Source of the DNA: Treponema sp. JC4
GTDB lineage: Bacteria; Spirochaetota; Spirochaetia; Treponematales; Treponemataceae
DNA length: 64,000 bases
Assembly (NCBI RefSeq): GCF_000260795.1
Contig: NZ_AJGU01000003.1
Span: 1 to 64,000, forward strand
Reading direction: 5' to 3'
Both the position numbers and the translations under genes were made by a program. Shown one piece after another: positions 61,387-64,000 of this stretch (its first letter is position 1; each line of letters begins with the position of its first letter). The notes below the pieces were generated by a model. It saw nothing but the letters and a program-made list of their open reading frames with translations. It did no database searches and had not been told where the DNA came from.

Positions 61387-62938
61387 GACGCGCCTCCTTC
61401 TTTTCCGGAAGCCCAATAATCTTGTAAATTGACTTCATATCAAGAGATTTTCTAAGAGTATCAGCCAGTAAGTCATACTGACTTTCCTTAAAGGCCTTAA
61501 AATCCACAGTGCGACTACCGTTCTCCACTCCAAACTTAATACCTTTTCTTTCCGCAAGCGCCCTTACAAAACTTAAGGCAATATCTCCCTGGTCAAAAAA
61601 ACCGTGAATATAAGTACCAAGCACATTAGAACTACCAGTCTCCACCGGGCCTTCAAAAACTTTTCCGCTTTCAAGCAGGGTTTTTCCCGCATGAATTTCG
61701 TAGCCGGACACACTTTTTCCCTTCAAAAAACCGAAAAATCCGCCTGCATCTTCAATTTCCAGACTTACCTGACGCGTAATTTTTTCACTTTCAAGGTCAG
61801 TGGTCACTTTCAAAAGACCAAGTCCCTGTTCACGACTACCTTTATCCACTTCCACACCGGCAGGGTCACTAACCCATTGGCCAAGCATCTGAAAGCCGCC
61901 GCAGATTCCCATTACAACTCCGCCGCGCCCTGCAAAGTCTGTCACTGCATCAGCAATTCCGCTCTCCTTAAGCCAGCGTAAGTCGCCAATCGTATTCTTA
62001 CTGCCAGGGATAATAATCATATCAGGAGAAAGCGCTCTAAGTTCCGGCGCCTTATCAATATAAGAAAACAATAGCCCCTGACCTGCAAACTGATCAAATA
62101 CCGAAAAATCACTGAAGTTGGAAATATGAGGCAGACGAATTACGCAGATTTTCACACCTGCGCCTGCAGAAGGCTGTTTCTCCCTTAAAGACTCACCAAA
62201 CCTCTCCGTCAAACTATCTTCATCATCCAGGCTTAATTTCATATAAGGCACTACGCCAGTCACCGGCACCCTGCCCCTGGCCTCAAGTTCCCGTAAGCCG
62301 GGTTCCAGAAGCGACAGGTCACCGCGGAACTTATTAATCACAAGTCCCTTAACTCGCTCCCTTTCACTTTCTGCCAGCAAATCAAGAGTTCCCAAAAGCT
62401 GGGCAAAAACACCGCCCCGGTCAATATCACCCACAAGAAGCACCGGCGCATCCACCATCTGGGCAAGCCCCATATTTACAATATCATTATCTCTCAGATT
62501 GATTTCTGCAGGGCTTCCCGCCCCTTCAATCACTATTACGTCATTATCTGAACTCAGCTGTTCAAAGGCTTCCATTACAGCCGGTACCAGCTGTTTTTTA
62601 TATTCAAAATAGTCACGGGCATCCATATTTGCCACGACCCTGCCATTTACAATAACCTGAGATTTTCTGTCACTTGTAGGTTTAAGCAGAATAGGGTTCA
62701 TCAGCACACTTGCTTCCACACCCGCAGCTTCTGCCTGCATAACCTGTGCACGGCCCATTTCAAAACCATCTGCCGTAACAAAAGAATTAAGCGCCATATT
62801 CTGCGATTTAAAAGGCGCCACCTTCCAGCCGTCCTGCTTAAAAATCCTGCACAGCCCCGCCGCCAGAAGACTCTTCCCCGCGCTGGACATAGTACCCTGA
62901 ATCATTATTACTTTACAATTTGAGCATTCCCGTTTCAT
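61373..62938 (-). CDS. cbiP: Cobyric acid synthase
   Basis: CbiP/CobQ amidates the b, d, e and g side chains of the corrin with glutamine and ATP. 521 residues from the ATG at 62938, which matches the usual N-terminal length before MIQGTMSSAGKSLLAAGLC; the open frame to 63046 lies inside the ABC gene. Then VAPFKSQNMALNS, IEGAGSPAEINLRD, DIDRGGVFAQL, and the glutamine-amidotransferase half with GICGGFQMLG (nucleophile Cys) and YEIHAG. It overlaps the ABC gene upstream by 26 bp and cobT downstream by 14 bp. Confidence 0.93.
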   Translation of the reverse strand: MKRECSNCKVIMIQGTMSSAGKSLLAAGLCRIFKQDGWKVAPFKSQNMALNSFVTADGFEMGRAQVMQAEAAGVEASVLMNPILLKPTSDRKSQVIVNGRVVANMDARDYFEYKKQLVPAVMEAFEQLSSDNDVIVIEGAGSPAEINLRDNDIVNMGLAQMVDAPVLLVGDIDRGGVFAQLLGTLDLLAESERERVKGLVINKFRGDLSLLEPGLRELEARGRVPVTGVVPYMKLSLDDEDSLTERFGESLREKQPSAGAGVKICVIRLPHISNFSDFSVFDQFAGQGLLFSYIDKAPELRALSPDMIIIPGSKNTIGDLRWLKESGIADAVTDFAGRGGVVMGICGGFQMLGQWVSDPAGVEVDKGSREQGLGLLKVTTDLESEKITRQVSLEIEDAGGFFGFLKGKSVSGYEIHAGKTLLESGKVFEGPVETGSSNVLGTYIHGFFDQGDIALSFVRALAERKGIKFGVENGSRTVDFKAFKESQYDLLADTLRKSLDMKSIYKIIGLPEKKEARHGQV

Positions 62939-63683
62939 TGTCAAATTCATCATCTTTAATCCCGTAAAGTGTCTGTATGAAATTCCCGCAAAAAATCTCT
63001 TCCGGCTTTCCTGTACGGACAATACTTCCCTCTCCAACACAGACAACAGTATCTGCCACAGCCTTTACCAGTTCCAGTTCATGCAGACTCATAATAACAG
63101 CCTTATTTTCTTCCTTTGCAAGCTTTTTTATAACACGAATCAAATCAATCTTATAGCGCATATCAAGAAAGGAAGTCGGCTCATCAAGAACAATAATTTC
63201 CGTATCCTGAGCAATAGCCCTAGCCAGCATAATCCTCTGCTTCTGCCCGTCGCTGACTTTTCCAAATTGTTTTTCAGAAAGTCCTTCCGCGCCAACAATC
63301 TTCAGGGCCCGATCTACCGCCTTTTTATCTTCCTGGCTCAAAAGTCCCAGCCGCCCCATATAAGGGTAACGGGCACTCTCCACCACCTCGCGGCAACTCA
63401 TAAACTCCGGCCTGATTTTCTCAGTCATCACCATAGAAAGATGCCTTGCCGCTTCAAGTTCTGAAAGCCTTTCCGCATCCTTCCCCAGTACAAAAATCTT
63501 TCCCCCCAGCGCCTCAAGCTCCCGGGTAAGAGTCTTTAATATAGTAGATTTTCCGCTTCCATTAGGCCCAATCAGACAGAGAATCTCCCCCGCCTTCACT
63601 TCAAGGCTAACTCCGCCAACAACAACTTCCCTGCCATAGCCCGCAGAAAGTTCAGAAGCAGTCAATAAATTATTCACAGTCAT
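62913..63683 (-). CDS. ABC transporter ATPase, iron-siderophore/cobalamin type (FecE/BtuD)
   Basis: 256 residues with Walker A GPNGSGKSTILKTL, the family Q-loop region MVMTEKIRPEFMSCREVVESARYPYMGRLG in parts, signature VSDGQKQRIMLARA and Walker B IIVLDEPTSFLDMRYK. FecCD-type permeases usually neighbour such ATPases, but here the upstream gene is a nucleotide cyclase and no permease is in the window. Being coupled to cobQ-T-U-S, it may energise corrinoid or cobinamide uptake (inferred); iron-siderophore import is the alternative. Confidence 0.88.
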   Translation of the reverse strand: MTVNNLLTASELSAGYGREVVVGGVSLEVKAGEILCLIGPNGSGKSTILKTLTRELEALGGKIFVLGKDAERLSELEAARHLSMVMTEKIRPEFMSCREVVESARYPYMGRLGLLSQEDKKAVDRALKIVGAEGLSEKQFGKVSDGQKQRIMLARAIAQDTEIIVLDEPTSFLDMRYKIDLIRVIKKLAKEENKAVIMSLHELELVKAVADTVVCVGEGSIVRTGKPEEIFCGNFIQTLYGIKDDEFDNETGMLKL

Positions 63684-64000
63684 AAGTTTCCATTAAGCCT
63701 TTACCTTTAACTTCAATCGGCGTCCGTTTTACAAAATCATATTTACTTCCAACAAGCTCATAAGTTTCAGGAGAAACCTTAATTTTCATGGAAGAACAGA
63801 GGGTTTTCATTCTAAAGGCAATGTTTACCGTATCGCCAAAAACATCATAAATATATTTTTTTATACCCACAATTCCCGCAATTACACTACCGGAACTGAC
63901 TCCCAGCTTTACTTCAAATTTTACTTCAGAAGACTCATTTCGTTTTTTTACGGTCGCCAGGAACTCTTCTGCGCAGTCCATAATATGCTCTGCATGAAGA
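63670..64000 (-). CDS. Class III adenylate/guanylate cyclase, C-terminal part (runs off the window)
   Basis: At least 109 residues, open to the right edge, so the 5' part is missing. The visible piece is the end of a class III cyclase domain: KLGVSSGSVIAGIVGIKKY, DVFGDTVNIAFRMKTL with the transition-state Asn and Arg region, then FVKRTPIEVKGKGLMETY, the usual last strand. Substrate choice (ATP or GTP) needs the missing part. The stop lies 14 bp inside the ABC ATPase gene, an odd coupling of signalling and transport genes. Confidence 0.85.
   Translation of the reverse strand, partial: LHAEHIMDCAEEFLATVKKRNESSEVKFEVKLGVSSGSVIAGIVGIKKYIYDVFGDTVNIAFRMKTLCSSMKIKVSPETYELVGSKYDFVKRTPIEVKGKGLMETYDCE

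Overview
The window looks like a chromosomal segment of a treponeme-like spirochaete (Treponemataceae, possibly a gut or rumen species). I infer this from overall protein character, AT-leaning coding sequence, dispersed palindromic intergenic repeats and fused biosynthetic genes; no rRNA or tRNA gene is present to confirm it. Almost all of the 64 kb is coding. The longest gaps are about 200 bp and mostly hold promoters, operators or repeats.

Layout. (1) 15-8730, minus strand: anaerobic cobalamin genes cbiF-G-H-(JE)-T-A with stop/start overlaps at most junctions, 28 bp behind a fused feoAB iron transporter. (2) 8760-14263: an amino-acid/cation symporter, a TauE/SafE permease, and a zinc locus (Zur-like regulator with two palindromic boxes, small membrane protein, COG0523 GTPase, His-rich ZnuA). 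(3) 14284-20761: a two-component system and an RND efflux operon whose promoters share an 11-bp-spaced direct repeat. (4) 20780-21745: two paralogous small proteins with RiPP-like double-glycine leaders but hydrophobic tails. (5) 21940-36661, minus strand: a large amino-acid catabolic locus with D-amino-acid aminotransferase, GntR regulator, both halves of D-glutamate cyclase (DUF4392 and DUF1445), 5-oxoprolinase PxpA and fused PxpBC, a LivJHMGF transporter, L-serine dehydratase, alanine racemase and a 2-hydroxyacid dehydrogenase. Four copies of an ATCGTGCACGAT-centred palindrome punctuate it. (6) 36737-41319: a second cobalamin operon (cbiB-cobD-cbiC-cbiD), into which a YefM/RelE-type toxin-antitoxin pair is inserted, and whose cbiB carries a frameshift. 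(7) 41377-55859: enolase/DUF3793/flavodoxin, a methyltransferase/ABC/ABC/RND operon, a P1B-type ATPase locus resembling ferrosome (fez) genes, and a PyrK-PyrD fusion. All four units have a GTTAG-N6-CTAAC operator at the promoter, which suggests one metal-responsive regulon. (8) 55903-64000: CobU-like fragment, MFS carrier, frameshifted flavin reductase, exported nicotinamidase, HAD remnant, a third cobalamin operon (cobQ-cobT-cobU-cobS) behind a FecE/BtuD-type ATPase, and the 3' end of a nucleotide cyclase.

How it works together. The three cobalamin loci encode most of the route from cobalt-precorrin-4 to cobalamin, including lower-ligand loading. I do not see cbiL, a cobaltochelatase, a corrinoid adenosyltransferase, CobC or a cobalt importer here. 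The amino-acid island reads as a route that interconverts alanine, D-alanine and D-glutamate, cyclises D-glutamate to 5-oxoproline and reopens it to glutamate, with serine going to pyruvate.

Most novel-looking points: the split D-glutamate cyclase/oxoprolinase island with its operator set; the candidate ferrosome-like locus and its shared operator; the toxin-antitoxin insertion flanked by a 51-bp duplication of the cbiB 3' end; and a family of double-hairpin repeats whose stems covary, one apparent relative of which is translated inside an ABC transporter.
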